A DNA stretch of 64,000 bases, taken from an uncultured Lachnospiraceae bacterium (GTDB lineage: Bacteria > Bacillota > Clostridia > Lachnospirales > Lachnospiraceae). The stretch lies in NCBI GenBank assembly GCA_900544685.1, contig UQWA01000012.1:1-64000 (forward strand), in the 5' to 3' direction. Shown here piece by piece: positions 34,172 through 43,880 of the stretch; position 1 is the stretch's first letter, and each line of letters opens with the position of its first letter. The notes beneath the pieces are model-generated. The model did no database searches, was not told the origin of the DNA, and was given only the letters and a program-made list of their open reading frames with translations. A program made the position numbers and the translations under genes.

Positions 34172-37100
34172 CTACTCGATACTCTTCAGTGATTCTACCA
34201 TATCAATTTTCTTCAGTTTCTGGTGCATAACTGCATTGACCAGTATAGAGAACACTACTGTAAATGCCGCAGAGATCAGAAAACTCGGCGGGTTAATATT
34301 TCTTCCGAACATGGTCGCATCTACTTCCACAGTTGTGATGACAAAATAGTGCAGGACTTTTCCCATTCCCATACCTGCCAGAATACCGATGGCAGTAATC
34401 AGGATATTCTCTCTGTATACATAGGCATCTACTTCTCCATCATAGAAACCAAGCACCTTCAGGGTTGCCAGTTCCCGCTTTCTTTCATTGATATTGATGT
34501 TACTTAAATTATACAATACCACAAATGCCAGAAGTCCTGCTGATACAATCAGTACGATAATAACGGAATCCAGCGTAGACAGCATATTATCGATCTGTGT
34601 CATAGTAGATGTGGTGTAGCTAATACTCAGTGCAGCATCTTCATTTAAGAAGCCCTGTCCCAGTGCTTCCAATGCTGTCGTATCTGTACCATCTTCTGCC
34701 CGGAACATGATTTCATTGTATTCCGGTACTTTTCCGGTGCATTTTTCATATAAGTCCGACGTCATATAGATATAATGTGACAAATAATTTTCCGTCACTG
34801 CCGCAATCGGCACTTCTATTTCTCCCAGTTTTTCATCTTCCAGCACCAGCATATCTCCGGCCTTCACACCCATCAGGGAAGCAATCTTTTCGGTAATAAT
34901 GGCGCCCCCATCATTCAACTGATCGTTCTCACCGGTCTGACGATCACGAAATACCAGGAAATCATCGATCTCTTCCAGCTTTTCCGGAACCACCAGATAA
35001 ACGTTCCAGGACTTTTTCTCCCTGCGCACAGTTTCCTTCTGCATCAGTGCCTCTGTGTAATTCGCTACTTTATCGTTGTTTCCCACAGTCTGAAGCAGCT
35101 CTTCCTTGCTTTCTTCTTTCGCACCGGTATCCAGAATTACCATAGCATCATAAAGCTGCAGCTGCTGATACTGCAGATGTCCGATGTTTGATATGGAGTC
35201 TCTTAAGCCATAGCCCACCAGCATCAGTGCCATACAGCCCCCGATTCCAAATACCGTCATGAAAAATCTTTTCTTATAACGGAACAGATTACGTACGGTG
35301 GATTTCCAGCTAAAGCTTAAATGCTTCCAGATAAACGGTATCCGTTCCAGTAATACACGTTTTCCTTCTTTTGGTGCAGGCGGACGCATCAGCACCGCAG
35401 GTGTCGCTGCCAGTTCCCGATAACATGCCGCCAGCGTTGCCAGCATGGTACTTGCCAGCGCCGCACCTGTGGCAATCAATGCATATTTCATATTATAAGG
35501 AAGTTCGATATTTGTCATATGATGGTACATGATCCGATATGCCGTCACGATAACAAACGGCAGGAATTTTTCTCCAAAAGCAATTCCTGCAAGGCTGCCA
35601 CCCAGTGTAGCAAATAACGCATAGCACAGATATTTGGACGCAATAGCAGCCTTGCCATATCCCAGTGCTTTCAGTGTACCGATCTGGGTTCGTTCTTCTT
35701 CCACCATTCGGGTCATAGTTGTCAGACTGATCAGTGCTGCCACCAGGAAAAACATCACTGGGAATACCTGACCGATGTTGCGCATACGGTCTGCATTTTC
35801 TCCATAACCAATGTTCTCCGGCAGGTCACTTCGGTCACTGACTGTCCATTCCGGATATTCCAGCTCTGCTACATCCTTTTCTGCATCGGCAAGCTTCTCC
35901 TTGCCTTCTGCTATCTTATCTTCTGCTTCTTTTTTACCCTTTTCGTACTGAATCCTTCCATCTGTCAGCTTGTCTTCATTATCTGCGATCTCCTGCTCCC
36001 CATCTGCGATTTCTTTTTTACCATCTTCAATGGTCTTTTTCGCGTCGGCAAGCTGTGCCTCTGAATTCGCAATCTTCGCTTTTCCCTCTGCAAGCTGTAT
36101 TTCCCCGCTTTGCAGTTCTGCTTCAGAATTATTCAATTTCTGTTCATTTTTCTGTATGGTTTTTTTTGCATCGGACAGTTTCTTTTTTCCATCTTCCAGT
36201 TGTTTTCGTCCCGAATTAATCTCTTTCTGTGCAGTTTCCAGGGCAGCTTCTCCCTCTTTCAGCTGCTTCAGGGATGCTTCCAGCTGCACTGGAACCTTAT
36301 CCAGTTCAGTTTTCCCCTGTTCTAGCTGTACCTTCGTCTCATCCAGCTTCGCTCTGGATGCTGCAAGCTGTTCTCCTGTCTGGGTAAATGTTGTCTCTGC
36401 TGTCTCAATAGCCGATGTAATCTGATCCAGATTCCCCTGTACTTCTTCCTTCTGCGCACTGATCTGCGCCTCTGCTTCCTGTGCCTGGGCAAGCGCACTC
36501 TGCGCCTGGGTCAACTGCTCCTGAAGCTGGGCAAGTTCATTCTGTGCCTGGGTCTGCTGTTCCTGAAGCTGGGCAAGCTCATTTTGCGCCTGAGGCAGCT
36601 GCTCCTGAAGCTGAGCAACTGTCTGCTGTGCCTGATACAGCACTGCACTTTGCTCCTCGATTGCTGCCTGCGCAGCCTGAATCTGTCCCGGCAGTGCACT
36701 CAGTTCTGCTTCCTCTTCCACAGATAACTGATACTTACTCTCATCCAGGGTTTCTCCCTCCTGCAGATTCGCCTGATCTGCATTCTTCTGTGCTTCCAGT
36801 TCTGCCTTCTTATTCTCCAGTTCCACCTGCCTTTGCTGCAGAGATGCCACCTGACCAGACAGGGTATTTATTTCATTCTGCGCATTATCTGCAGCCGCCT
36901 GTGCCTGGGTGACTCCATCTGAAAGTTGTGTCACAGCATTGGCCGCCTGAGTCACTCCATCCGAAAGTTGTGCCACAGCATTGGTTGCCTGAGTCACTCC
37001 ATCCGAAAGCTGTGTAACAGCATCTGTCGCCTGAGTCACTCCATCTGCCGCAGTTGACGCTGCTGCATCCAGTTGCACCATTGCCTGCTGACAGGTTGCC

Positions 37101-38446
37101 TTCTGTGTTTCCAGTTCTGACTTCTGCTCCGGCCAGGCTGCCAGGCTGCTCTGATACTGTGCCAGTCCTTCCTCATACTGAGCCACACCTGCTTCATATG
37201 CCTGCTCCCCCTGCTGATATTCTGCCAGCTTATCCTGATATTGCTTCACACCTTCTTCATATTGTGTACGCCCAGTTTCCAGTTCTTTCTTTTTCTGATC
37301 CAGTTCCTGCTGTCCTGCATCCAGCTTCGTGGTTGTCTCCTTATATGTCTTATCAAATTCTTTCTGCTTTGATGCCAGCTCCTTTTTTCCCTGATTTAAC
37401 TGCGCCCATCCGTCCTGCAGCTGCTGTCTCCCATTCGTCAGTTTCGCTTCATTTTCCGCAATCTGAGCTTTTCCATCCGCCAGCTCCTGTTCTCCGTCCT
37501 GAACTTCTTTCTCACCCTGCTCAAGCTCCCGCCTGGCCTTCGCCAGTTTCAGCTTCGCTTCACGAATCTGCTGATCCCCGTCATACAGTTCATCCCAGGC
37601 TTCTGTCAGTTCACTTTCAGCTTCTGCTTCCCCGTCTGCCAGTTCTTTTCTGGCATCCTCCAGCTTCTCATTGGCTTCATTCTGAATCTCCTGATAACGG
37701 ATCTCACAGCGTTCTCCTGCAATATCCTCAATTCGCTGCTGTACTTCTGCAATCAGCGTACCATAAGCATCGGTATACGCAGTCAGATTGTCTGCTTCTT
37801 TTACTTTCAGATACACCTGTGTATATACCTCATAGGAAAAATCTTCCGGCAGGACATAGGCTGCCCCGGATAATTCTCCTGTTCCCAGTGTGGTATTTCC
37901 CCTGTTAAAAGAAATATACAATGGACTGCTGCCTGCCCCTACAATCGTAAATTCCTTTTGCTTTAACTGAAAATCGTCCTCTGTTTCCCGGTAAAAGGTA
38001 ATCTTATCCCCTACCCGATAACCAGATTTATCCAAAAATTCAATATCAACAAAACATTCCCCTGATTTTTCCGGCAGCCGCCCTTCTGTTGCCGTCAACT
38101 GGTTCAGAGTTGATGAAACAGATTCTACTCTGAGTGCATGCTGATCTGTACCTTCACCGCATAATACATCCGTCATATAGCCGGGTTCTGCCTTCGCCAC
38201 ACCATCCACCTGACCGATTGCTTCCACATCCCCCTCCGTCAGTCCCATGGTGCTGATCACCTTCAGATCCATAAGCCGATGCTGGTCAAAGTAAGCATCT
38301 CCTGAATAACGCATATCCGGTGCCGCTGACTGTATTCCTGAATAAAACGCCACTCCCAGTGCCACAATCAGAAAAATGGAAATAAAACGGTTCAGGCTCT
38401 TTTTTATTTCCATATAAAAGTCTTTTCGCAATGCCTTTTTCTTCAT
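34172..38446 (-). CDS. MacB/FtsX-like ABC permease with giant extracellular coiled coil
   Basis: The 1424-residue protein has a first transmembrane helix at about 18-40 and a MacB-like periplasmic region to about 250. Then come some 620 residues of Gln/Ala/Glu/Leu-rich coiled coil, including two 42-bp repeat arrays. An FtsX domain (VMFFLVAALISLTTMTRMVEEERTQIGTLKALGYGK, about 915-1040), a second extracellular part and a C-terminal FtsX domain (LLAFVVLYNLSNININERKRELATLKVLGF, to the end) complete it. It pairs with the ATPase 19 bp upstream. The coiled coil should extend from the cell surface, so a role in envelope stress, peptide resistance or surface signalling is possible. The substrate is unknown. 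Confidence 0.9.
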   Translation of the reverse strand: MKKKALRKDFYMEIKKSLNRFISIFLIVALGVAFYSGIQSAAPDMRYSGDAYFDQHRLMDLKVISTMGLTEGDVEAIGQVDGVAKAEPGYMTDVLCGEGTDQHALRVESVSSTLNQLTATEGRLPEKSGECFVDIEFLDKSGYRVGDKITFYRETEDDFQLKQKEFTIVGAGSSPLYISFNRGNTTLGTGELSGAAYVLPEDFSYEVYTQVYLKVKEADNLTAYTDAYGTLIAEVQQRIEDIAGERCEIRYQEIQNEANEKLEDARKELADGEAEAESELTEAWDELYDGDQQIREAKLKLAKARRELEQGEKEVQDGEQELADGKAQIAENEAKLTNGRQQLQDGWAQLNQGKKELASKQKEFDKTYKETTTKLDAGQQELDQKKKELETGRTQYEEGVKQYQDKLAEYQQGEQAYEAGVAQYEEGLAQYQSSLAAWPEQKSELETQKATCQQAMVQLDAAASTAADGVTQATDAVTQLSDGVTQATNAVAQLSDGVTQAANAVTQLSDGVTQAQAAADNAQNEINTLSGQVASLQQRQVELENKKAELEAQKNADQANLQEGETLDESKYQLSVEEEAELSALPGQIQAAQAAIEEQSAVLYQAQQTVAQLQEQLPQAQNELAQLQEQQTQAQNELAQLQEQLTQAQSALAQAQEAEAQISAQKEEVQGNLDQITSAIETAETTFTQTGEQLAASRAKLDETKVQLEQGKTELDKVPVQLEASLKQLKEGEAALETAQKEINSGRKQLEDGKKKLSDAKKTIQKNEQKLNNSEAELQSGEIQLAEGKAKIANSEAQLADAKKTIEDGKKEIADGEQEIADNEDKLTDGRIQYEKGKKEAEDKIAEGKEKLADAEKDVAELEYPEWTVSDRSDLPENIGYGENADRMRNIGQVFPVMFFLVAALISLTTMTRMVEEERTQIGTLKALGYGKAAIASKYLCYALFATLGGSLAGIAFGEKFLPFVIVTAYRIMYHHMTNIELPYNMKYALIATGAALASTMLATLAACYRELAATPAVLMRPPAPKEGKRVLLERIPFIWKHLSFSWKSTVRNLFRYKKRFFMTVFGIGGCMALMLVGYGLRDSISNIGHLQYQQLQLYDAMVILDTGAKEESKEELLQTVGNNDKVANYTEALMQKETVRREKKSWNVYLVVPEKLEEIDDFLVFRDRQTGENDQLNDGGAIITEKIASLMGVKAGDMLVLEDEKLGEIEVPIAAVTENYLSHYIYMTSDLYEKCTGKVPEYNEIMFRAEDGTDTTALEALGQGFLNEDAALSISYTTSTMTQIDNMLSTLDSVIIVLIVSAGLLAFVVLYNLSNININERKRELATLKVLGFYDGEVDAYVYRENILITAIGILAGMGMGKVLHYFVITTVEVDATMFGRNINPPSFLISAAFTVVFSILVNAVMHQKLKKIDMVESLKSIE
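36504..36629 (-). repeat. Three 42-bp tandem repeats in the coiled coil (QLQEQ unit)
   Basis: Three units start at 36504, 36546 and 36588, each beginning GCCTG on the plus strand, and encode 14-residue blocks such as AQLQEQLTQAQ. The period of 14 residues equals two heptads, so copy changes keep the coiled-coil register. Confidence 0.85.
36904..37050 (-). repeat. 42-bp tandem repeats in the coiled coil (QLSDG unit)
   Basis: Units start at 36904, 36946 and 36988, with a partial one at 37030, and encode VTQLSDGVTQATNA-type 14-residue blocks. This is a second, independent array with the same two-heptad period inside the same gene. Confidence 0.85.
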
Positions 38447-38465
38447 ACTTATCCCTTTATACCAC

Positions 38466-39170
38466 TTACCATTCTATATCTGCTACAGACATCGGAGTTT
38501 TATTCCTGCGCATATCTGCTACTTTTCCGTTCTTGATTTTAATCACTCTGTCTGCCATCGGCGCGATTGCAGAGTTATGGGTAATCACGATGACAGTCAT
38601 TCCCTTCTCCCTGCACATATCCTGCAACAATTTTAAAATTGCCTTACCTGTCTGGTAATCCAGTGCACCCGTCGGTTCATCGCACAACAGCAGCTTGGGA
38701 TTCTTTGCCAGGGCCCTGGCAATAGACACTCTCTGCTGCTCTCCACCGGAGAGCTGGGCCGGGAAATTCTTCATTCGTTTTCCCAGTCCTACTTCCTGCA
38801 AGACCTGCCTTGCATCCAGTGGATTCTTGCAGATCTGAAGTGCCAGTTCTACATTTTCCAGTGCAGTCAGATTCGGAATCAGGTTATAAAACTGAAAAAC
38901 AAATCCGATATCATCCCGTCGATATCTCGTAAGCTGCTTCTGACTGTATTTTGCAATATCACTGCCATCCACCAACACCTGCCCGGAAGTTGCCGTATCC
39001 ATACCACCAAGGATATTCAGAACCGTCGTCTTGCCCGCACCACTCGGTCCTACAATCACGACAAACTCGCCTTTCTCTATCTCAAAATTAATACCATCCA
39101 CCGCACGAATCTCCACTTCACCCATCCGGTAGATCTTCGACACATTTTTCAGAGAAACATATTTTTCCAT
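38466..39170 (-). CDS. MacB/LolD-type ABC transporter ATP-binding protein
   Basis: The 234-residue ATPase has Walker A GPSGAGKTTVLNILGGMD, Q-loop FVFQFYNLIPNLTALENV, signature LSGGEQQRVSIARAL, Walker B LLLCDEPTGALD and switch histidine ITHNS. The FYNLIP text and length are typical of LolD/MacB/FtsE-like exporters. It is transcribed just ahead of the giant FtsX-like permease and is certainly its partner. The upstream region 39171-39404 is AT-rich and divergent to the shikimate kinase-like gene. Confidence 0.93.
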   Translation of the reverse strand: MEKYVSLKNVSKIYRMGEVEIRAVDGINFEIEKGEFVVIVGPSGAGKTTVLNILGGMDTATSGQVLVDGSDIAKYSQKQLTRYRRDDIGFVFQFYNLIPNLTALENVELALQICKNPLDARQVLQEVGLGKRMKNFPAQLSGGEQQRVSIARALAKNPKLLLCDEPTGALDYQTGKAILKLLQDMCREKGMTVIVITHNSAIAPMADRVIKIKNGKVADMRRNKTPMSVADIEW

Positions 39171-39404
39171 GGTGTGCCTGCCTTTCTTTGCCTGTTTTCT
39201 TCGCTTGCTTTCTTCATTTGTTTTTCAAACGATATTAATTCTATCATAGCATATTTCAATATATATCTTCACTTAAATTTCTATAAACTGGTGTGCGTAT
39301 GTTGAAGATATTTGTGCACACACAAAAGATTTTTCATTGCAATTCTGAAAAAGGTGGGTTATAGTTATGAATGGTTATATCATCTATGCAGAAAGGTTTT
39401 ACAT

Positions 39405-39923
39405 ATGAATAAAGATAATATTATTTTAATCGGTATGCCAGGTGCCGGAAAGAGTACCATTGGCGTGGTTCTGGCAAAGGTACTGGGTTACCAGTTTGTT
39501 GACACGGACCTGATCATCCAGAAAGAAGAAGGCAAGCTTCTGTGGCAAATCATTGAAGAAAAGGGTGTCGAAGAATTTATCAATATTGAAGATAAGATTA
39601 ACAGCAAAGTCAATGTTTCCAAATGTGTTATCGCACCTGGCGGCAGTGCTGTTTTCGGAGAAAATGCCATGAAACATTTTCAGGAAATCGGTACCGTTGT
39701 CTATCTGGATGTGGACTATCCGATTCTGAAAAAACGTGTGGGTAATTTCGAACGCCGTGGCGTTATCCTCCGTCATGGGAATTCCTTCCGTGATATTTAC
39801 AACGAACGTTTGCCATACTATCACAAATACGCACATGTAAAAATCTCAGAAAATAATCTGAACATTTCTCAGACCGTTTCCGCCATTGTAGACGCACTGG
39901 ATATGGCACCTGAAACGATATAA
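39405..39923 (+). CDS. Shikimate kinase-like P-loop protein
   Basis: ATG 39405 is preceded by AGAAAGG; longer upstream starts lack a site. The 172-residue protein has Walker A GMPGAGKSTIG (10-20), D33-T-D35 as in shikimate kinase, GGS near 79-81 and the LID/adenine region RRGVIL with NERLPYY. The FRxxE motif, whose arginine binds shikimate, reads FINIE (arginine replaced by I59). It may therefore be a paralogue with another substrate rather than AroK. No other aromatic-pathway genes are nearby. It is monocistronic, with its own terminator. Confidence 0.75.
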   Translation: MNKDNIILIGMPGAGKSTIGVVLAKVLGYQFVDTDLIIQKEEGKLLWQIIEEKGVEEFINIEDKINSKVNVSKCVIAPGGSAVFGENAMKHFQEIGTVVYLDVDYPILKKRVGNFERRGVILRHGNSFRDIYNERLPYYHKYAHVKISENNLNISQTVSAIVDALDMAPETI

Positions 39924-39981
39924 CGATTGCAGAATTATGAATGTGCAGAGCACAAAGCAATCCATAAAATTGTGTAACAAA

Positions 39982-40020
39982 ACTCCCGGAACTGTATTCT
40001 TGCTATTCCGGGAGTCTTTC
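39982..40020 (+). terminator. Rho-independent terminator of the shikimate kinase-like gene
   Basis: A perfect 10-bp stem ACTCCCGGAA / TTCCGGGAGT is followed by CTTTCATTTT. It lies about 60 bp past the stop codon. Confidence 0.85.
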
Positions 40021-40050
40021 ATTTTACACTATTTTCTGCGGACTTTTTCT

Positions 40051-40101
40051 TTGTTTATCGGATGTATGTTGATTCTGTCATTTCAGAATGTTATCTTTTG
40101 T
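40051..40101. repeat. 51-bp direct repeat, left copy, next to the Rpn-type pseudogene
   Basis: This copy matches the one at 41085-41135 at 47 of 51 positions. Both start TTGTTTATCGGATGTAT and end CAGAATGTTATCTTTTGT, with an internal ATTCTG/CAGAAT stem. The left copy lies 21 bp past the pseudogene stop. Confidence 0.85.
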
Positions 40102-40122
40102 CTTTCTCTTAATTACTCTTAA

Positions 40123-41037
40123 TTACTCTTTATTTCTCTGCATTTCATATAGTAGGCTTTTTCGATATTCGGCATCCTCCGTACATCTTCTCAGATCATC
40201 CAGACGCCCTTCATCCATAAGTTTTCTGGTAAGTGCCGCCATATCATCGACCCCAAGTTCTTTTCCTCGTGCTTCGCCCTTCTTTATGAGCCTGTCTGAT
40301 TCTAATTCCAGTACCTGTCCACCCATAATCTCACCCAGTCCTTTCCTGACATTTTTCGACTCCGAGAAACTATATTCCACGATTTTACTGATCAACTCTC
40401 TGACATCACGGAATTCTTTTTCTAACCCGTTGTTGAGAAACTTCCGTTCCAGATATTCTGCAATCATTTTATATTCCTGAAACAGTTTTTCACGCAGCAC
40501 TTCATCATTTTCCAACTGATACTTCATTTTCTCGTACCGCATAATATAAAACGGCAACAGCATAATCAGATCTTTTTCCAGTATTTCTTTTATGGAATAC
40601 CACTCAATCCTGATTACCGGAACTTTATACTGTACCACCTGATTATCTGGGAACTGCAATTCCATACTTACATTCTTTTTCTGAGCATCTCCACGCAATT
40701 ATAATATACAGGAATGCGGAAACTGCATCCGGTACACACCATGAACTTTTTCTGCATGTTCCAGACTGATTGCAAAATCATACTCTATCATACGCAAAAT
40801 CATCGTACTGTCTTCCGTACTCTGACATTCCATATGATATCGTTTCTCACCAATGATTATGTAAGAATCTGTTATCTTCTTTCCACTCTTCGCCAGATGT
40901 TCATTCCGCCCTTGTATAATTTCCACATTCGATGGATAATTCGTTCCGAATACCTCATTAATCAATGGTATTGTAAGCTCTGGCATTTTCTCTGTTTCCG
41001 TCCGAAAAACATCATCAAATATCGTGCTCTCTGCCAT
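40123..41037 (-). pseudogene. Rpn/PD-(D/E)XK nuclease family transposase-like gene, broken by one stop codon
   Basis: Reading from 41037, the first 112 codons and the next 191 codons are in the same frame, separated only by a TAA at 40701-40699. The joined product would be about 304 residues, the usual Rpn-family size. The N-terminal part keeps the nuclease core (D57 and E70-x-Q72 in HMECQS), and the C-terminal part has the Lys/Glu-rich helices and KGEARGKELG tail typical of the family. The second part has no good start (TTG, no site). Rpn proteins promote recombination and often occur in many copies. The gene is flanked by 51-bp direct repeats. Confidence 0.82.
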
Positions 41038-41084
41038 GAGATTCCTCCTTTTTCTTTATTTGGCTATCTCATGTACTTCTCTTT

Positions 41085-41135
41085 TTGTTTATCGGATGTA
41101 TATTAATTCTGGCATTCCAGAATGTTATCTTTTGT
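41085..41135. repeat. 51-bp direct repeat, right copy
   Basis: Right partner of the repeat at 40051-40101, 47 bp upstream of the pseudogene start. In this copy the internal hairpin is one pair longer (ATTCTGG/CCAGAAT), because one difference on each arm restores pairing. Confidence 0.85.
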
Positions 41136-41214
41136 AAAGGTTATAAATACCATATGTCCTCCTTTGGTTTTATCTTAACACAGTCTTTTTTTGAAATCTA
41201 CGTATTTAAAAAGA

Positions 41215-41249
41215 GACTGCTGTACTTTTCCATAAACCGTACAACAGCC
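41215..41249 (-). terminator. Terminator of the MATE efflux gene
   Basis: On the minus strand GGCTGTTGTAC pairs with GTACAGCAGTC (two G-U pairs), followed by TCTTTTT. It lies about 30 bp past the MATE stop. Confidence 0.75.
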
Positions 41250-41276
41250 TCCACATCAAATCATTTTTAAAAATTA

Positions 41277-42620
41277 CTATTCACTTTTCTTTTTCACCGG
41301 ATGCTTCCTCATTATCGCAAAGTACATAATCAGAAGCAGTGCAGATGCCAGTATCCATGCCATCGGGCTTGCCAGGCACACGCCTGCATAGCTGTGATAA
41401 TGGATAGCTATGAGTGCCACGCTTCCACGCCCCACCAGTTCTGCCACACCTGCCATCATTGGCAATAGTCCGTATCCCATGCCCTGGATTCCATTTCGAT
41501 ATACATTCACAATGGTTAACGGGAAGAGGAACAGTGCAGTAAACTTCATGTAAGTATCTACCATGCCCTGAATCTGGGAAGCATCTCCGCTGATAAACAG
41601 GTCAGTAACAATATAACCCCAGTAGTACATGACGATTCCCATGACGATGGAAAAGGCAAACCCGAACTCAGTTGCCCTGGCGAAGCCTTTCCGTACTCGG
41701 TCATAGCGTCCTGCACCAACGTTCTGTGCTGCAAAAGTCGCAATTGCAGAACCGAGGGCTATGTATGCCTGTCCAGACATCTGTTCACATTTGGAAGCTG
41801 CAGTAAATGCTGCCACATAAGTAGATCCCAGCGTATTTAATGCCATCTGTACCATGGTTGTTCCGATAGCCGTAATGGAATACTGGAATGCCATTGGCAG
41901 TCCCACTGAGAGCTGATTTTTCACCAAACGGCTTTCCACACGCAGTTCCTCTTTGCTTAAATGCAGAATCGGTACTTTCTTTATCATATAGATCAGACAT
42001 AAAACTGCTGATACACCCTGAGAAATGACCGTTGCGTAAGCAGCTCCTGCCACGCCCATTTTTAAGACAATGATCGATACCAGATCCAGCACAATATTCA
42101 TGGAAGCAGAAAACAGCAGGAAGTACAGTGGTACCTTACTGTTTCCCAATGCCCTCAGGATACAGGCAAACAGGTTATATAATGCCTGTACCAGAATTCC
42201 AGCGCAGATAATCATGATATAGCGGTAAGCATCATCAAAAATATCATCTGGTGTATTCATCAATACCAGCAGCCGGTGCATTCCAAGCAGACTGATGGCT
42301 GTCAGAATGATGGTCGCCGCAAGAGCAATCATTCCTGCTGATACTACGCTTTTTCGCATCTCCTTCATATCTCCGGCGCCAAAACGCTGGCTGGTAAGTA
42401 CCGTAATTCCTGCCATCAGCCCGGTCATAAATCCCAGAATCATAAAGTTAATGGTTCCGGTGGATCCCACTGCTGCCAGTGCCTCCGTACTGACGAACTT
42501 TCCTACAATCACTGTATCTACCACATTGTAGATCTGCTGAAACAGATTCCCCGCAAATACCGGCAGTGCGAAGTACAGAATATTCTTACCCGGACTGCCT
42601 GTTGTCATATTTTTTTCCAT
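41277..42620 (-). CDS. MATE family efflux transporter
   Basis: Start 42620 (MEKNMTTGSPGKNILYFALP) is preferred over the upstream in-frame ATG at 42704. It has an AGAGGAAG site and begins at the conserved MATE start; the upstream ATG falls inside a terminator hairpin. The 447-residue protein has about twelve hydrophobic segments in two similar halves and the family texts ALPVFAGNLFQQIYNVVDTVIVGKFV and ALGNSKVPLYFLLFSASMNIVLDL. It exports cationic drugs or metabolites with Na+ or H+ exchange. It is monocistronic. Confidence 0.9.
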   Translation of the reverse strand: MEKNMTTGSPGKNILYFALPVFAGNLFQQIYNVVDTVIVGKFVSTEALAAVGSTGTINFMILGFMTGLMAGITVLTSQRFGAGDMKEMRKSVVSAGMIALAATIILTAISLLGMHRLLVLMNTPDDIFDDAYRYIMIICAGILVQALYNLFACILRALGNSKVPLYFLLFSASMNIVLDLVSIIVLKMGVAGAAYATVISQGVSAVLCLIYMIKKVPILHLSKEELRVESRLVKNQLSVGLPMAFQYSITAIGTTMVQMALNTLGSTYVAAFTAASKCEQMSGQAYIALGSAIATFAAQNVGAGRYDRVRKGFARATEFGFAFSIVMGIVMYYWGYIVTDLFISGDASQIQGMVDTYMKFTALFLFPLTIVNVYRNGIQGMGYGLLPMMAGVAELVGRGSVALIAIHYHSYAGVCLASPMAWILASALLLIMYFAIMRKHPVKKKSE

Positions 42621-42703
42621 AACCGTCTTCCTCTTTCTCCCTCTTCCATGAATCACAGCTTCATCTCGGTTACTCAGGATCGCAACACTTTTTATTTCCG
42701 TCA

Positions 42704-42741
42704 AAAAGTTCTGGTCCCCATAAAAGTGAACCAGAACTTTT
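42704..42741. terminator. Bidirectional-type terminator after the NEW3/ABC operon
   Basis: A 12-bp stem AAAAGTTCTGGT / ACCAGAACTTTT with A and T runs on both sides lies 110 bp past the permease stop. On the minus strand it ends with TTTTT. Confidence 0.85.
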
Positions 42742-42851
42742 CTTCATCACATTATTCTTTTTTTCAGTCTGTGTCAAGAACTTTTATATAAAAAATTAAT
42801 GTATCTGTTCAGAGCCAACCTCCAAAATGCTACGTATTTCATCGGTGTTTC

Positions 42852-43880
42852 TTAGTTTCGAATCTCCTGTCTCATAAATCCAATATAAGATCCTCCAAAA
42901 GCTACCATCATCAGTGCTACCAGACCGGTCAGATGCGGCCATACCAGAAGCATGCTCTGTCCGAAGGACAGGTAACCGGAAATGGCGCCCTCAAGCTGCT
43001 GCATGGTAACAACGTTTACGGAACGTACTGTTGGGTTCATGATCGTAGATACCGCTTCACTATACAGATAATACGGGGAAATACGGTTCAGTCCCAGATT
43101 CAGCGTATAGTTATGCATGGTATTCAATACTGCCTCATACTGTGTGGTAATCGGATATACTGCATTTGCAATGATATTTGCTACCATACTCATGAAAATT
43201 GTGAAGAAAATCCACAATGCGATCACTGCCATGGCTGAGGTGGCTGAATGTCTGCACACAACAGAAAACAGGATGGATAATCCAAGCCAGAAGTCCATGT
43301 ATACCACTGTGAAGATCAAAAATGCCAGCACACGAAGGACTTCTTCTGTCTGAGGAATCATCCCCGTTGACAGAACTCCCACAGCTCCCACGAAGATTCC
43401 CATGGTAAATACCATAATCATGATCACGGCATTGCCTGCCAGGAATTTGCCAATGATAATGGAATCACGATAAATCGGCTGTGCTACCAGACGGTTCAGA
43501 GTACCGTTGTTGCGCTCACTGTTGATCGCATCGAACCCCAGAGTCAATCCCACAAACGGTCCCATCAAGGCTATAATGCTCATAAAGGACGGGATAGAAT
43601 TGCCGCTGGTGGTATAGATCTTCAGGAATACAAAATTACTGTCACTGGAAATAGCGTCTGCCAGTCCATTCAGTGCCCCGTACAGACTGGCAATACTGGT
43701 TCCCAGAATCAACAGTAAAATGATCAGGAAACGCTTGCTGCGCAGATGATCTGCCAGTTCCTTATGATACAGTGCCATCAGACCAGTATGCTTATTCACA
43801 TGATTTCCATGCTCTTTTTTTTCTGCTGACGGCTGTTTTTCCGATGGCTGTTTTTCTTTCTTTAATACTGCTGCGGTCAT
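42852..43880 (-). CDS. ABC-2 type permease of the NEW3-domain ABC operon
   Basis: The 342-residue protein has a hydrophilic start (MTAAVLKKEKQPSEKQPSAEKKEHG) followed by six or so helices in ABC-2/NosY style (LYHKELADHLRSKRFLIILLLI, NSERNNGTLNRLVAQPIYRDSIIIGKFLAG, VYMDFWLGLSILFSVVCRHS). It forms the membrane part of an exporter with the ATPase, whose stop it overlaps by 4 bp. The NEW3 protein is first in the operon. Substrate and exact function are unknown; similar three-gene sets are annotated as putative exporters. Confidence 0.87.
   Translation of the reverse strand: MTAAVLKKEKQPSEKQPSAEKKEHGNHVNKHTGLMALYHKELADHLRSKRFLIILLLILGTSIASLYGALNGLADAISSDSNFVFLKIYTTSGNSIPSFMSIIALMGPFVGLTLGFDAINSERNNGTLNRLVAQPIYRDSIIIGKFLAGNAVIMIMVFTMGIFVGAVGVLSTGMIPQTEEVLRVLAFLIFTVVYMDFWLGLSILFSVVCRHSATSAMAVIALWIFFTIFMSMVANIIANAVYPITTQYEAVLNTMHNYTLNLGLNRISPYYLYSEAVSTIMNPTVRSVNVVTMQQLEGAISGYLSFGQSMLLVWPHLTGLVALMMVAFGGSYIGFMRQEIRN

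Noticed and set aside
36511..37908. Long plus-strand ORFs opposite the coiled-coil permease
   Set aside because: They are antisense shadows of repetitive Gln/Ala codons, rich in Pro/Ser/His with no start signals.
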